Of a stretch of 64,000 bases of DNA, positions 19,836 to 33,677 are shown piece after piece; position 1 is the stretch's first letter; every line of letters begins with the position of its first letter. The position numbers were made by a program, and so were the translations under genes. The stretch comes from Adiantum capillus-veneris (taxonomy: Eukaryota; Streptophyta; Polypodiopsida; Polypodiales; Pteridaceae): positions 108,003,141 to 108,067,140 of the forward strand of contig CM043942.1 of NCBI GenBank assembly GCA_014529385.2. The letters are read 5' to 3'. The notes below the pieces were generated by a model. That model saw only the letters and a program-made list of their open reading frames with translations, searched no databases and was not told where the DNA came from.

Positions 19836-22800
19836 CTCGGGCTGCTTTGAAATGTATCGGCAGTGATCAAGCAAACACAATTATATATGTAAGAAAGAGA
19901 GAGAAGGGGGAGGGGATGCTTGTTGCATTAATACCTTCTTACAAATTTGTCACGACCAATCAAAGTGAGATTAGTATTTGTTCAACATAGCTTGAGTAAA
20001 TTACACCACAACACATCACAAGAAAAGCCACCCCAATCACTGTCTTAAGGCTAGGGGAGTCCTCTCCACCCTGTTGCCCTCTTACAGCATGTGGAATTTA
20101 TGGTTGAATTGATGACAACACCCAGAGACAAGCTATCAAGAACTTTAAAAAAACACCAAGACACTTACACATCATTGTTGTCCATTACTTTATGTTGGAA
20201 GAGAACAAAATATCCAAGCTTAGTCCAAATCCACCCTCCTTGATTCAGCAAATGTTGGGCTTACACTAGTAGGAGAAATGATAGATTTTCTACTCTCAAT
20301 TGGATGATCACTCTCTCTTACATTGGCATAGAGTTCCCTTGCTAATCACCCCTAATACAACACATGCATATGCATAAGACAATGAGCTTCCACTCGAGAG
20401 CTCCTTCTAGAGAGGTTGAGCTTGGCTTCTCAAGCTATAGCATAGTGCTCTTGCTTATGGCTTCCCCTTTTGTGCTAGCTACACCCTCCTTTTATAGCAA
20501 TTTGAGGGCTAGGGTTACTCCTCTAACCATGGTTGGGTTAGAGTTTCAGCACTTATCTAATTTCTTTTGCTTGGAATTATCAAGAAGTTGGTGGGGATAG
20601 ATGAAGAAGAGAGAGAGGAGAGAAGTGGAGGTGATAGGACTTTTCATAGTAGGTTAGTGTTAGTAAATTAGTAGAGTTAGTATTTTTACTGATTTACAAA
20701 TGGAATTGGATATTTACAATGGGAGTATCCAAGTAGGATACAAATAAGGAAGAAAAAACTCTTAATAGGTAAGAAAATATGGATTTCTTACAATGTTGAT
20801 GCTCCAGGTGTCTTGAGTAGGGTCAATTTTGACGTTTCTTGACGGTCCACTAGCTTTGACGATACGTTTTTTCTCCACTCTTGACCTTTCTTGGGAGCCA
20901 AGGTAAGTGAACATGAATAATCAATCACCATGATGCTGTCTTTCAAGAGAAGAGGCTGAATTTTGTGGTTTTTTTATAGATATGGGTAATATGGATGAGG
21001 AAAAATGAGACTAGGTGGTCAATTTTGGAATGGAAGTGTGTGTAGGAGACATGAGTTCACCATAGTTTCTCTTATTCTTCAAGGTTGAGAAGGAGGTGAG
21101 TAGGGTGCAGAGAGGAGTGGTGAGAGAGGTGGGGATGATGAGTGGAGAAGTGTGTGTGAAAGAGGAAAATGATAAAGTGGAAGAGGGAGTGTGGCTGCAT
21201 GGCATGGGCAAACTGGGGTCCACCAATAAAATCATAGCTCACAACTCGTGGCTCAAAAAACTATGAAAAAATTTGAGGCAAAAGTTTAGCCCACAAGCTA
21301 CAACTTTTGTTTGTATCACTTTTTCAAATTCGGAGAGCAAGTGACCTTTAAAAATTCAGCAAAACCGACTCTCTTTTTCCACTGCACAAAGTCCTTGTGG
21401 GGTCCTTCTTTGGATGATTCTTTTGAATGCCTCCAAGAGTGAGCCCTCCATAGTGCATGCATGCATGCCACATACCCTTGATCTTATTTGGTAGGTCTAT
21501 AATTGAAGATATTGTTGAGATCATGATATAAATGAATAGTACAATTAAGAAAATCAAATATTGAGGGGTCTAAAAATATATGTACATGCCAAATATAAAT
21601 AATATAGGTGGAAAAAATATAAAGGGGTCAAAATAAATCTCTCTCATTATAAGTCTACCATAAAAAGATGAATATTTTTGGTGTTCAAATTTATCAGAGT
21701 AATAGAGAATAGATGTAGAAAGGAAAAAAATCACAATAGTGAAAAAAATATACACATAAATAAAACTAGTTTTTTGGATTTTTTGTTGGATGGAGTTACA
21801 CCAAAAATAAGAGAAGCTTGCATAAAATTATTTCTTTATGGAATAAAAAGTATGGTAAGAAAAATTATGGTAATGGTGAGTCAATGTACATAGCATAAAT
21901 AACACACACTTAAGTATAAATATTTAAATAAATACCAAAATAATTATAAAAATTTCTTATATTTAGGCCCTATATACAATGAAATATTTACACACAAAGA
22001 GGCCATAATATACCTTTTTTTATATATTTGTTTTAATTTTTTGGCTCAACTAGCCCAGTGACTAGCTAATTGAGGGTTTTTAAGAAAATATGAGAAAAGT
22101 CCCCTAACTCACACACGCCTATGTACAATGAAATGGTAGGGATAGCCACAGTGTTTGGTTGATTTTGGTAGGGTGAGGTAGCTCACTATGGCAATTATGG
22201 AAAGCCAAAAAACGGCTATCAGTATCTTTAATTAAGCGAGTGTTAATCGAGTTTCCTCCTCACAAAGAAGAAAACCAAAAATTCTAGCAGAAATTTCAAG
22301 ATCTTCAAAATTTTTTGGACGACTTTCTCACATATTTCATCGGTTTTCTTTCATTTACCATGGTTTGCAGCTAGCTAGTCTCGATTTTCAATCGGCTCAA
22401 GACTAAGCTGAGGCAATCCTTTCCCAAACACTGATACCAGCTTAATTCAACCTAACAATTTTATCACTTTCTTATTGTTTTTGAAAGCCGTTGTGACTCT
22501 TTCACTTTTTTTATATAAAAAATCTTAGAAATGTAGAGCTTTTAAAGTAGGATCTAGACTCTCAACTCCTAAACTTGACACCTTTTTTTCTTGTCAAGGG
22601 CTATTTTGCCTTTCCAAAAAGGTGCTTCAAAAAAACCTCTTGTCATTTGACATTCTAGAATCTCGAAATTGTATGCCATTTTTTGTGTTTATACCCTTGA
22701 ATTTATGTTACATATGGAAAATTATGTAAGTTGATCGCATTACACAAAGCATATGAAAGGGGGCTTCGAAAATTGCCTATCAAAATAAATTTCTACTATG

Positions 22801-24480
22801 GACAGGCCTAGTGATTTTATCACTTGTTTGATTTGAACACGTTTTGGATACCTTTTTTTGAGCCTTGAGCGGCCCCACACTAAAGTGATAAAAATGTTGG
22901 TATTCACACTTTTCATTGCGCCAACCAAGGAAGACAATGTGCAAGAGGAAATTTCATCGCGATGGAAAAATGCACCAAATGGAGAGAAGCTCGAATGAAG
23001 GTTTTACATGTTGCTCACCGCCATGCCCGCTCTTGGCACCCAGTGCACTCCGTAGGGACGGGGGGTTGGGGGGGGGGGGGGGGGCTTTACATAAAAACTA
23101 TCACGTGGAAAAAACGACAAGGCTGGTCACTTGCAATTTATCTTGAGCCTTTGTGCATTATGTTGCAAGCATCTCTCTGTTGTTGGCAGATGTTAGCAAA
23201 ATCTAATGATGCAATAGCTAATTGTTTATAGCTCGTTGGCCCCATGACTCTCAACTGCACACTAGCACGACCAGCAAATTACACCAAGTGGAAACTAAAC
23301 TCTAGTCGAAGGCAGAAAAGAGGCAGCTACAGTTTGCCACCATGAACTGAGGATGATCCATGCAAGTTCTCGATCCCTTGTGATAGCTGACATAGCTGGC
23401 CTTTGTTGAAGCACTCTAGTAGTGCCAAAAAAGCCAATCAAGAAGTGCCAACAATAGCGAAGGGATTTTTTATTTTTTATTTTGGTTTATTTTTTTGGCT
23501 TGCATGAGAATCTTGTCAAATCTTGCCCTACCTAAGTATGACTCAAGTTCTTGTGGTCAAAGCTCTTTTGAATATCAAATAACTATATCGTCTTGATCCC
23601 TCCTACTTTGATCTTTGCATTCATCATCATCATCATGCTCTCTCTGAATCCTCCCTTTAACAACGATCCCTTCGACATTCATCCCCTATGTCATGGTCTC
23701 TTAGTTGTTCATACCTTCTTTCATGTCGATCATGTACACTATGATCTTCATCATCATATCGGCCATGTATATTGTGCTCTCTCTCTGAATTTCTCATTGA
23801 TTGAGGCACTCCTAGAGGTTCCCCAACAGTGCATGTTGTCTTGCTATAGTACCTTTACATTATGGGGTATTGAATTACATAAGAAAAGTTTTGGATGATT
23901 TACCATTTAGAAATTCAAAACAGCCATTTGTGAGGAGCAAGAAGAGGAAAATATCCAATTTTAACTTGAATGAAACTATTGTAAATATATTATAGTTTCT
24001 TTTGCAAAAATTCCCATTAAGAATTGTCACGAAGGGACATGTATATTTTTTGCAGACAATATTTCTAAGCACTATCATTTGCCAGTCATGATGAGTTTTC
24101 ATCTCATTGCGGTATGAGATAACCTTTAAAATAAGAAGCGGTCATTGCAACCTAGGGTAAGATGTCCTTAGTTTGCAAGTGTTTCCATTGTTTTGGACTT
24201 TTTCCTTACTAAGTGGCAAATTCTTAAAGACACCACTTTTCAAATTTATCTGATTGGAAGGCTTGCCTTGAAACTTTGCATTCTAGTCTGTTTCTTGGTT
24301 GTAGCCTAGAGTGTATGGAAAAAGTGTGTCTTATCAAGGGGTAAAGGAAAATCACCACTTGAAAGTTGTGAAACAATACTTTTAACTTACAATATATATG
24401 ACTTGAATTTATTTTCCACTAAAACAAACCTTAAAAGGTATGAATGAGAAAGAAAGGAGGAGACTATCTTTAGGATATGT
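19461..24480 (+). other. Five kb of non-coding AT-rich DNA
   Basis: No retroelement domain, RNA gene or convincing exon was found. It holds (AC)n at about 19476-19490, (GA)n at 19778-19832, a diverged copy at about 22531 of the repeat also at 17888, and a 17-G run at 23068-23084. All open frames are short and of biased composition. Old unrecognisable transposon remains are likely, but a small gene with short exons could be missed. Confidence 0.45.
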
Positions 24481-27400
24481 AAGCCAAAGGCACAAGAGAG
24501 ACTATAATTGTTGTGTGTGCCTCTGCTATAATTGTTGTGAGTGGTCACTTCAATAAGAGTGACCTTCATTGGAATGATCAAGCAGTGTCCTAAGTTGAAG
24601 GCCAAAGAGGCTAAGAATAAAGAGGGTGGCTCCAATGCAAATGTTGGTTCCACTACAAATGCAGCTATTGTTGAGTCTTCTGTGAAAGGAGACTATGATA
24701 TTGATGTTGATGCAGAATGGGATTTTAGTGCAGAGTGCACTTATGATCATGTTTTCCATGATGCATGCATGTCAGTTGCTGCAGATTCACATGTGTGGTA
24801 TTTTGATAGTCGTGCCTCAAAGAACATTACCTCACATCATGACTTGTTCACCTCTCTTGAGTCTATCCCTCATGGGAATTCAGTCACTTGTGCCAACAAT
24901 GTCTCTATCTCGGTTCAACGAGTTGGAAAGATTGTGCTTACTGCTACAAATGGTAGTTCTTTCACACTTGTTGATGCACTCTATGTACCTGGGATCAAGA
25001 AGAATCTTTTGTCTGTATCTGCACTTGCTAGACTTGGTCTTGTAGTCAAATTTGTGGATGACAGATATACAGTACATGATCCCAGTTTTGGTGATGAAAT
25101 TGTTGCATCTAGCATTTTCTGCCCTGGGGTGTATAAGCTCACTTTGTATGAAAAGTGTGGGCAAAATTTTGCAAATGCAGTTGTGGATTCAAAGGCTATT
25201 TCATATGCAAAACTTTGGCATGCACATTTTGGTCATCTGAATTTTGCCAGTTTGCTGCGTTTGCAGAAATTTGATATGGTTGCTTCTTTGCCGCCTCTTG
25301 AAGCACCTTTCAAACATGTTTGTGAAGGCTGTATTTTGGGTAAGATGGAGCGCTCTAAGTTTCCAAAGGATGGTTTGGTTAGGGCCACATGCAGGTTGTA
25401 GCTTGTGCATAGTGATGTTTGTGGACCCATGCAAACTCCGTCCTTGGGCAATTACCTTTACTTTGTGACTTTTATTGATGATTACTCCAGGCATGCATGG
25501 GTATATCCGCTTAAAGCAAAGTCCGAAGTGTTTATGTGCTTCAAACAATTTTTGGCTATGGCTGAAAATTTCTCGAAATGTACTATGGGCACCCTCGTTT
25601 TGATCAAGGGGGGAGTATATGTCTCATGAATTTAATGCATTTCTGGCTAGTCATGGGATAAAACACCAATGTACAATGCCTTATATGCCTCATCAAAATG
25701 GTGTTGCTGAGAGGAAAAATAGGTCACTTACAAAAATGGCACGATGTATGGTCAAAAGTCAAGCTTTTCCACATTCTTTTTGGCCTGAGGCCCACTTATG
25801 TACTTCAAATGTGTCCTACGCAAGCTTTGCAGTCTATGACTCCATTTGAAGCATGGCATGATAGAAAGCCTTCTATTGAGCACATGCGTGTTTTTGGGTG
25901 TTTGGCATATGCTTTGGTGCCACAAACACAACATAGAAAATTGGATGATAAGGCTGTCAAATGTATTTTGTTGGTTATAGTGCTGAAAGCAAAGGTTACA
26001 GGTTGTATCATCCACAAAAAAAGTGTATTCCAGTTTCACAGGATATTGTGTTTGTGGAAGATTCTATTCAGGGCTTGTTGTCATGTACTAGAGACGATAA
26101 TGTAAGCTCAAAGGACATTTATGACACTTTGTTGCCTCTTTTTAGTGGTGGAAGTTTGCATGTAGATTCCAATGAGGCAAATGTACAGCCTATGGGGGTT
26201 TCTAAAAATGTTACAAATCAGTCTATTACTGATGCAGATGTACATTATGTACTTGATGAGGATAGGGCTAAAAATGAGCAGGTTAGAGGTATGACAAAAT
26301 GGCTATTGCATACATTACGTGACAGTAAATTGGATGCACCTTTGTCTAGTCGCACTCGTTCAGGCTCTCACCATGCATATTATGCCTCAGATTGTTATGC
26401 TTTGACTATGTCTAGCTTACATGATGTTGAGGAACCTCTATCTTTTGATGAAGCACAAAATTTAGAAAATTGGATGGCTGCCATGCAATTAGAATATGAT
26501 GCACTTATGGAAAATGACACGTGGACTTTATGTGATTTGCCTCTTGGCAAAAAGGCCATTGGTATGAAGTGGGTTTACAAGTTGAAACGCAAGCCGAATG
26601 GTGAGATTGATCGCTATAAGGCTTGACTTGTTGCAAATGGTTATACACAACAAAAAGGCATAAACTACGAAGAGACTTTTGCTCCCACTTGTCGTATGAC
26701 TACTGTGCATTTTCTATGTGCATTGGCATCTCATTTTGGTTGGGATGTACATCAATCAAACATTGTTATTGCTTTTTTGAATGGTGACATATTTGAGGAA
26801 TTTTATGTAACACAACCTCGTGGTTTTGTCAAGAAAGGACAAGAGGATAAGGTGTGCAAATGTAACAAAGCTTTGTATGGGTTGAAGCAATCTCCTCATG
26901 CTTGGTATGAGAAGGCTGACACTCATTTGGTGCAACGAGGCTTTTATTAACAGTCCAACAGAAAGCACATTGTATGTAAAGCGTGAGGGTGATGTACTTC
27001 TTATTGTGGTTCTTTATGTAGATGATTTGTTGATCACTGGACCAAATGAGAGACATATTGCTAAATTTAAGGTTGATTTGAATGCTACTTTCAAGATGAA
27101 AGATTTGGGGTTGTTGCATCATTATTTGGGTATACAGTTTAAGCAATGTGATGGTGGTATCGCCTTGTGTTAGAAAAGTTACATAGAGACATTGGTATGT
27201 AAGTTTGAACTCGAGGATTGCAAACCTATTGCCACTCCCATGGAAAGAGGTTTGATATTGAGTCTTCATGATGCTGGTGATCCTGTTGATGTCACTCTTT
27301 ACCAAACTGTTGTTGGATGCCTCATTAATGTATGCAGCACGAGGCCGGATATTTACTTTGCAGTCTCACAGGTCAGCAGATTTTTGCATAGCCCAGGGTC

Positions 27401-28048
27401 TAAGCATTGGCAGGTTGTCAAGAGGATTTTCCGCTACTTGAGTGGCACTTTACATCTTGGTTTATTTTATCCCAAGGGGGGATCATTGCCGCCAGACTTA
27501 CATGCTTTTTTGGACTCAGATTGGGCTGGTTGTTTCGACACATGAGTGTCCACAAGTGGTTGTTGTTTCATGCCATGCAGCTCATGCATATCATGGGTGA
27601 GCAAGAAGAAACCTACTGTGGCCACTTCCAATTGTGAGGCTGAGTACAGGGCAATCTTCATCACAGCTACAGTTGAGTGTGTATGGATCAGACGCCTTAT
27701 GGGTGATTAGGTGTTGGACAGGACACTGCCAACACTACCTACACTAACAGTCAGAGCACATTGACAATTGCATGAAACCTAGATTTTCATGCTCACACAA
27801 AGCACATTGAGGTGCATTACCACTATGTCAGGGAGAGGCTCTTAGTAGAAGAGATCAGCTTGGCTTATGTGCCAACACAAGACAACCTTGCAGATCTTTT
27901 CACAAAGGCATTGTCTCGTGAGAAGTTTGAAGCTTTCCACAAATCTTTGGGCTCACTCCCCTTTGTGGATTGATCATGTCCTAGGGCATGGAACTTCCCT
28001 TTACACTATGTGTTAGCTCTCGTTCACCACATCACTCCAGGGGGGATT
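24481..28048 (+). pseudogene. Decayed copia pol (family D)
   Basis: The copia order is clear: a ruined zinc knuckle (about 24520-24600), then protease with the active site read as DSRAS instead of DSGAS (about 24806). GAG-pre-integrase follows (H..H..C..C, 25215-25345), then integrase ('HSDVCGPM', 'FIDDYSRHAW', 'NGVAERKNR', 25405-25760). RT runs 26460-27170 with 'YVDDLLI', and RNase H 27280-27980 with 'DSDWAG' and 'EAEYRA'. At least four stops (for example 25399, 26624, 26948 and 27171) and several frame changes break it. The 5' LTR and most of gag are missing. It would have encoded the replication enzymes of a copia element. Confidence 0.9.
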
Positions 28049-28275
28049 TGTTACAATATACATGTGGTAGTGATGTGTGTGAACACACTTAGGACCGCCG
28101 GGGCATTTTTCCCCTCTCTAGGAGGTTTCCCCCCCTTCATTGCATATACGCCCATCACTCTTGGGCTAACTAATCTTTCCATTTCACACTAAGTAATATA
28201 CTCTCTGTTGTGTGCCTTGAGCTTTCTTCATCTTCTCCAAGCTGTGTGTATTTTCTTGCAACCCTAATTCCAACA
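28049..28275 (+). repeat. 3' LTR of family D copia
   Basis: TGTTACAATATACATGTGG...CCTAATTCCAACA, 227 bp, lies right after the purine tract CCAGGGGGGATT. It matches the two inverted LTRs at 49992-50218 and 52253-52480. Confidence 0.9.
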
Positions 28276-28904
28276 GTTCTCTTTGTATATTGTGATTATT
28301 CAATCAATTGTTTTGATGAATTTATTTTTGGTTTAATAAATCAAAGCTATGTTGAAAGTGTTGAGAAGATATCAGGAAGCCAACAGTGGTGTGAGAGCTT
28401 TGAAAACTCTCTAGGCAACGTGTAGAAGCAAAGGAGATTGTTTTTTGTGGGCAAATCAAATAAATTTTGGCATGATGACTTTCAAGAAGATTTCTTTTGG
28501 CAGGCTCTCTCTTGCTAAAGATTCAAGGACAACAAGCTTCCTCATCTCAATAATTTCAATCACAACTACGAGCAACCTACTTATAAGAAAATGATGTAAG
28601 CAATTGAAGAAAAGTAACAAAGACAATTCATGCACCGCTTAAACTCACAAAGAACAACCAAAAAGTGTCGAAAATTAGCCTCAAAGTCAATCAAATTGCC
28701 TACAATCATCAACAAAACAAGAAGATGTTCTCTCAATTGCTTCTATTCACTGTTTTGAATTGTTCAAAGGCTTTGCATAATCACTGGAGTCTTCTTAGAA
28801 AAATTTTGGCTCGTTCAACATACACAGGTATCATCTTATTCATTTTTTTATACTCTTTTTCTTTTTTACAATTTAACTCTTGCATATATTTTGGATTTAC
28901 ATCT
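28276..28904 (+). other. Leader region of Ty3 host 2
   Basis: The sequence 'gccaaca' followed by TGGTGTGAGAGC (about 28386-28397) looks like an LTR end and a mutated tRNA-iMet PBS. The DNA downstream reads on, across the element at 28910-36937, into the Ty3 gag at 36990. Frames are broken and no domain is certain in this part. Confidence 0.4.
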
Positions 28905-28909
28905 ATATT

Positions 28910-30364
28910 TGTAATGGAAATGGCCTATGAACTTTGACAATAGCGGAATTAAGAGAATTAGAGTGAGCATTTTTGTGAGATTACTTTGAGAACAAAGAGT
29001 GTGAACTTAATTGATGGTAGCAACATTAACATAGTACTTAATTAACTTGGCATGAAAAATATTCTTACAAAAGAGAGAGTATTAGAGAACATGGCAATAG
29101 TTGAGGACCGGATTTACTTGGAGCCGGCGGTCCCCCCTCCAAAAGGCGTTTGTATTATAGATTCTCCCATCAAGAGAGACTTGGTACAATACAATCTTTG
29201 TGCTCCTCGTGACCTTGGTGATGCTATGAAGATGGAAAGCTTCATGCATCACGAGCATAGCATAAACTTTACAAAAATCATTAACTATCCCAAGCCTCGG
29301 TCCCAAGGCCTCAAACACCTTCAAAGGTGGAGAGAGCTAGCGGGGAATGAGGGTAGGGAAGAGGAAGAAGAATCATTCATAAGAGAAAGAAATAGTTCCT
29401 CACTTATCATCACTCTTCTTGCTTAGCATAGCATAATAGCATAGTAATGAAGATGAACAAGATGGCAAGCTTAAGCATTGAAGCACGACTCTTGGTTGGA
29501 TTTGCATTCCATAGCCAAGAGTGTTGGTGTAGGCTCTCCACTTCTCAACAAGCTTGGAGAAGGAGATGGAGCTCTTGCACTTTGCACTCCACACAATGAG
29601 AGAATGTGTGTGTGTGTGTGTGTGGTGTGTGTGTAAGAGAGTATACCCCCCTCTCATGCTTGGTCCACCTCTCTCTCTCTCTCTCTCTCTCTTTTGTATT
29701 ATTTAATTATTTCATTTGGACATGTGTCCTCTTTTTCCTCTTTGAGAGAAAGGACTTAATTATTTATTTTTATGTATCTAATCATTGGACCCCTTTAAAA
29801 TCTATCCAATAGCATTCAAGTACATCATGCGGGCCACATGTGGAGGATCTGAACATGTGTTTTTTAAGCTTATTAAGTCATTTGGTTTGAATTGAATACT
29901 TCAAGCACTTAGTCAATCAAGCATGGAAACATTGATGCCTCTCGAGAGTTTTCTTTGAATTGAACACTTCAAGAACCTTAGTCATTTAAGCATGTGAGAA
30001 GAAGCACCTCAAGCTTTTTGGTAAGGTTCCCACTAACACTTAGCAAGTCAACAAGCACCTCATGCTTGGGTAGGATTCCCACCTGAAGGTCAGTCCTAGC
30101 TTGCCTAAGATCAAAGGACTTTTTAACACTAACTTTTGGAGGTCTTTAATGAAGCTAACCCTAAGTCTTTAAGCTCCATTAGGTAGCATTGCTCTTTAAC
30201 AGACCATCTCTCATTTGGACCTCTTTAACCTTGGCCCCGTGTTAAGACAGATTCATAAGCACATGTCTATATTCTAACCCTTGTTTCCATTTATTCTCCC
30301 ACATTAAATGATCAGTTTAATATGAGAAATCATTTGGATTGGTTAGAAATTAGATTTTATGACA
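28910..30364 (-). repeat. 3' LTR of family E
   Basis: On the minus strand it starts TGTCATAAAATC right after the PPT (TTTCAAGAGAGAGG, at about 30368-30381) and ends ...CATTACA. It is collinear with 35484-36937. It contains (TG)n near 29605-29633 and (CT)n near 29668-29692. Confidence 0.92.
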
Positions 30365-30774
30365 TTACCTCTCTCTTGAAATCATATTCGTCCTTGACTA
30401 TGAGGTAGAGAAAATAAAGCCTAGTCTTTAGTCCATGTTTCATAGCGGGTAGAGGATCCCTTTTAACCCTATGACATCATTTTAGAATGGATGACTAATC
30501 CATTTGGTGCTCGAGAGACTTAGCTGCCGTAAGCATGTCTGCTCTTTAATCCATATCATACTTCCAAAGTAGAGTAACAAGTTCTACTTGGTGTTTGGGA
30601 GACGTTGTCACCACGAACATGATCCTAAGCATGCACACTTCTTACATTTTGTGCACAATAAAAGAAAGAGAACGGGTCTTATAAGACAAAAACATTGTTC
30701 ATTTAAAATGCATTTTCATCTGCTTACTCTAGTGTAGCATTGTAAGCATTGACAAGGTTCATATTATCCTTAAG

Positions 30775-32049
30775 CTAGGTTCCTTGCATGCATCTAGCAT
30801 CCTTAAAAGGATAATTGTTAAACTTAACAACATATCGTTGGATAACGTTACCGTTTCTTAGTACCTTGTCTTCGTGTCGAAGAATTGATTCCGGCCGCAA
30901 TACCTCTTCTTGATCTTCGATCTCTGGAGGGTCCTCCATTATTGGTTCTTTTGGTGGCTCTCCTTTGTAAAGCTTGAGTAGGCTCACATGGTTAGCATTG
31001 TGAATGAGCCAATGTTTGGGAAACTTTAATTAATAAGCCATCTCATTGATTGGCTTAAGAATTTTAAAAGAAGGAACCATAATATCTTTTTGCTAGTTTA
31101 GCATAATACTCTTGGTGGCTCGCAGGATTCTTGCTCGTAGTATGCCTTAGATGAGCCTTGAGAAACTTTAGTAAGACCCAATCATTTTTATTAAAGGCTA
31201 AGGCTCTTCTGTGCTTATTAGCAACAGCCCTTTTTGCCTTTGCTCTGAGATGGATATGACCTTTTTAATCTTTGGAAAAGACTCTTGTAAGTATCGGCTA
31301 TATTCATTAGCAGTGAAGGTCTTTTCATATACTTTAAGTAGCAAGGGACTTTTGGATCTTCTCTTTTTAACCTCAAAAGGTGCTTTCCCCATAGAAGTAT
31401 GTACAATGTCATTGTACGCATACTCTATAAGAGGTAGGTACTTCTCTCAATGAGAACGTTGATCTACTTCCATGACATAGGCTTTTAGTAGATTCAAGAA
31501 TCGTTAGATTAGTTATTTCACTTTGGTCATCCATTTGTGGATGATATGGCAAAAGAGAAATTTAATTTACTTCCTAAATTCTCAAAGAGACACTTCTAAA
31601 AATTACTGGTCATTCTAGGATCTTTGTCTGACACTATGGATGTTGGCAAGCCATGATACTTGAAAATTTGAGAGCTAAAGAGGGTTGCCGTTTGATGTGC
31701 CTTAATAGTCTTTTTGACAGGCATAGAGTGTGTTTTCTTGCTAAGCCTATCGACTGAAACAATCCAAGTTGCTTCCCTCTATCAAATTTCAATTTTTGGT
31801 ATATCACGCATTTTGAAACATACGCTTGTATGTTTACTTTTCATGGTAGACCAATAGAAATACATTTCTACTCCTCGAAGAGTAGATTATGGAATCCCTC
31901 TTTACCAAGCATAAGGAGAAGCATGGGATTCATACATGACTTTCTCATTGTATTGGTGAGTAACACATAGCCTATTTCCATTTGGAAGATAACCATTGTT
32001 CAAGGTGAATGGTTCTTTTTCCCCCCCCTAATGCAAAGGTTGTAATTAC
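30775..32049 (-). pseudogene. Family E integrase with chromodomain, ruined
   Basis: No continuous frame remains. The segment 30775-30987 carries an integrase tail/chromodomain ('MSLLKLYKGEPP' then 'ESILRHEDKVLRNGNVIQRYVVKFNNYPF'). A fragment at 31198-31392 holds 'GKAPFEVKK..SKSPLL'. The core catalytic D,D,E motif is unreadable. Position after RNase H and before the PPT supports integrase. Confidence 0.7.
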
Positions 32050-33577
32050 CTACTTAAAGTCTTGGTCAATAGCATACTCATCTATCATAAAAGATAGATC
32101 ATTGTGAGTTGCTATAGACACCACATTTACCCTTGGTCGTTGTGAAAGTGTATCGACCACTTGATTGTGCTTGCCAACAATGTGAGCAATATGAAATTTA
32201 AATTGTGAAAGAAAATTTCCCCACCTCATTTTTTTGTCAGAAAACTTGGTTTGCGTCATGAAGTTCTTGAGGCTTTGCGATTCATTCGTAGGATGAATGG
32301 AGCCCCCAAGAGATAGTGCTTCCATGTTTCTAGGGCATGTAGAATAGCTAAAAGATCTTTTTCGTATATGACCAAGACCCGTTCATCGGCATTGAGCCTT
32401 CGACTCTCATATGCTATGGCATGCCCTTCTTAAAGAAAAACTGCTCGAAGGCAATCACCACAAGCATCACATTGGACCTCAAATGACTTTGAGAGATCCG
32501 AAAGCATAAGGATTGGTTGGGAGGTAAGCTTCTCTTTGAGCTTGTCAAAAGAATTTTGTTCTTTAGCAGTCCATGAGTACTTAACGTTCTTCCTTGTTAA
32601 GTCATGCAATGGTCCTACTATTTGAGAGAGTTTTGCTATGAACCGTCTATAGTATGTACACATACCAATAAAGCTTCTTAGCTCATGTAGCTTCCTTGGA
32701 TTAGGCCATGCTTTTATTACCTCCAACTTTGATGGATTCATACATATACCATCTTGAGAGATAATGTGACCTAAATATTGAATCTCTTGTAGGAAAAATT
32801 CACTTTTCTTTTGATTAATGAAAAGCTTGTTCTCTCTCACAACTTGAAACATTACCTCAAGGTGTCACTTGTACTTGTCAAGAGACTTTGAGTGGCATGA
32901 AGATTTTTGTCCATCGTGAGTTTGAATGTGGCTGGAGCATTTACCAGGCCAAAACTTGTAACTTATGAAATAGATCTTCTACTGGCGGCACGGGAAATCT
33001 TTTTTTAATAGTGATCCTATTTAGTGCTCTATAGTCTTTCTTTTGCACTAAATGTACTGGTGAACAGAATGGAGAGGAGCTAGGCCTCACCATCCCTTTT
33101 TCCACCAATTTATGCACTTGCCTCATGATCTCCACTTGTTGAGCTTGTGAAACTCAATAAGGAGGTTTATTAGGCGGTGAGCTTCCTAGTAGAAGCTCTA
33201 TTGCATGGTCATCATCCCCTCATTTTGGAGGTAGGTCACTAGGGATGTCATCAATGAAAACATCTTGGAATCCATTTAGGAAATTAGACAACTCTAATTC
33301 CTCTTGATTCCCTTTATTGCTTCTTGTGAAAACATTAGAATCATTTACAAATTCTCTAACAAAAATCATACACACAAAAATAGAGCTTTTCATTGACTTA
33401 TCAAAAACAAGCGTATTTACCAGGGATATGGTGTTCCCTGAATCATTAGCATTTATGTATATGCTCTTTTCCCTGTACGTGAAATATATTCTCCTTTCAG
33501 GGAACTTCATGTTGGCAGCCATACGGTTGAACCATGGAGCCGCTAGGATAATATCCTCATGTTGGAGAGGAAGATAA
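32050..33577 (-). pseudogene. Family E protease end, RT and RNase H, ruined
   Basis: Pieces in order on the minus strand: 33220-33522 (protease-RT linker ending 'FQDVFIDDIPSDLPPK'), 32941-33135 (RT start 'LVEKGMVRPSSSPFCSPVHLVQKKD'), and 32430-32852 (RT thumb/RNase H: '[27 protein letters not shown]', 'LRSFIGMCTYYRRFI'). Last is 32050-32325 (RNase H end 'IAHIVGKHNQVVDTLSQRP'). This is a typical Ty3/gypsy arrangement. The central RT segment with the YxDD box is missing or scrambled. Confidence 0.88.
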
Positions 33578-33677
33578 AAAAAAGTCTTCTTTGTAGACGT
33601 AGCTTTGGAAATGAAGCTTCAACTTCCCAATCAAGGGAGTAAGGAGGCTTGCTATCCCTTGAAATCTCCATTAATAG

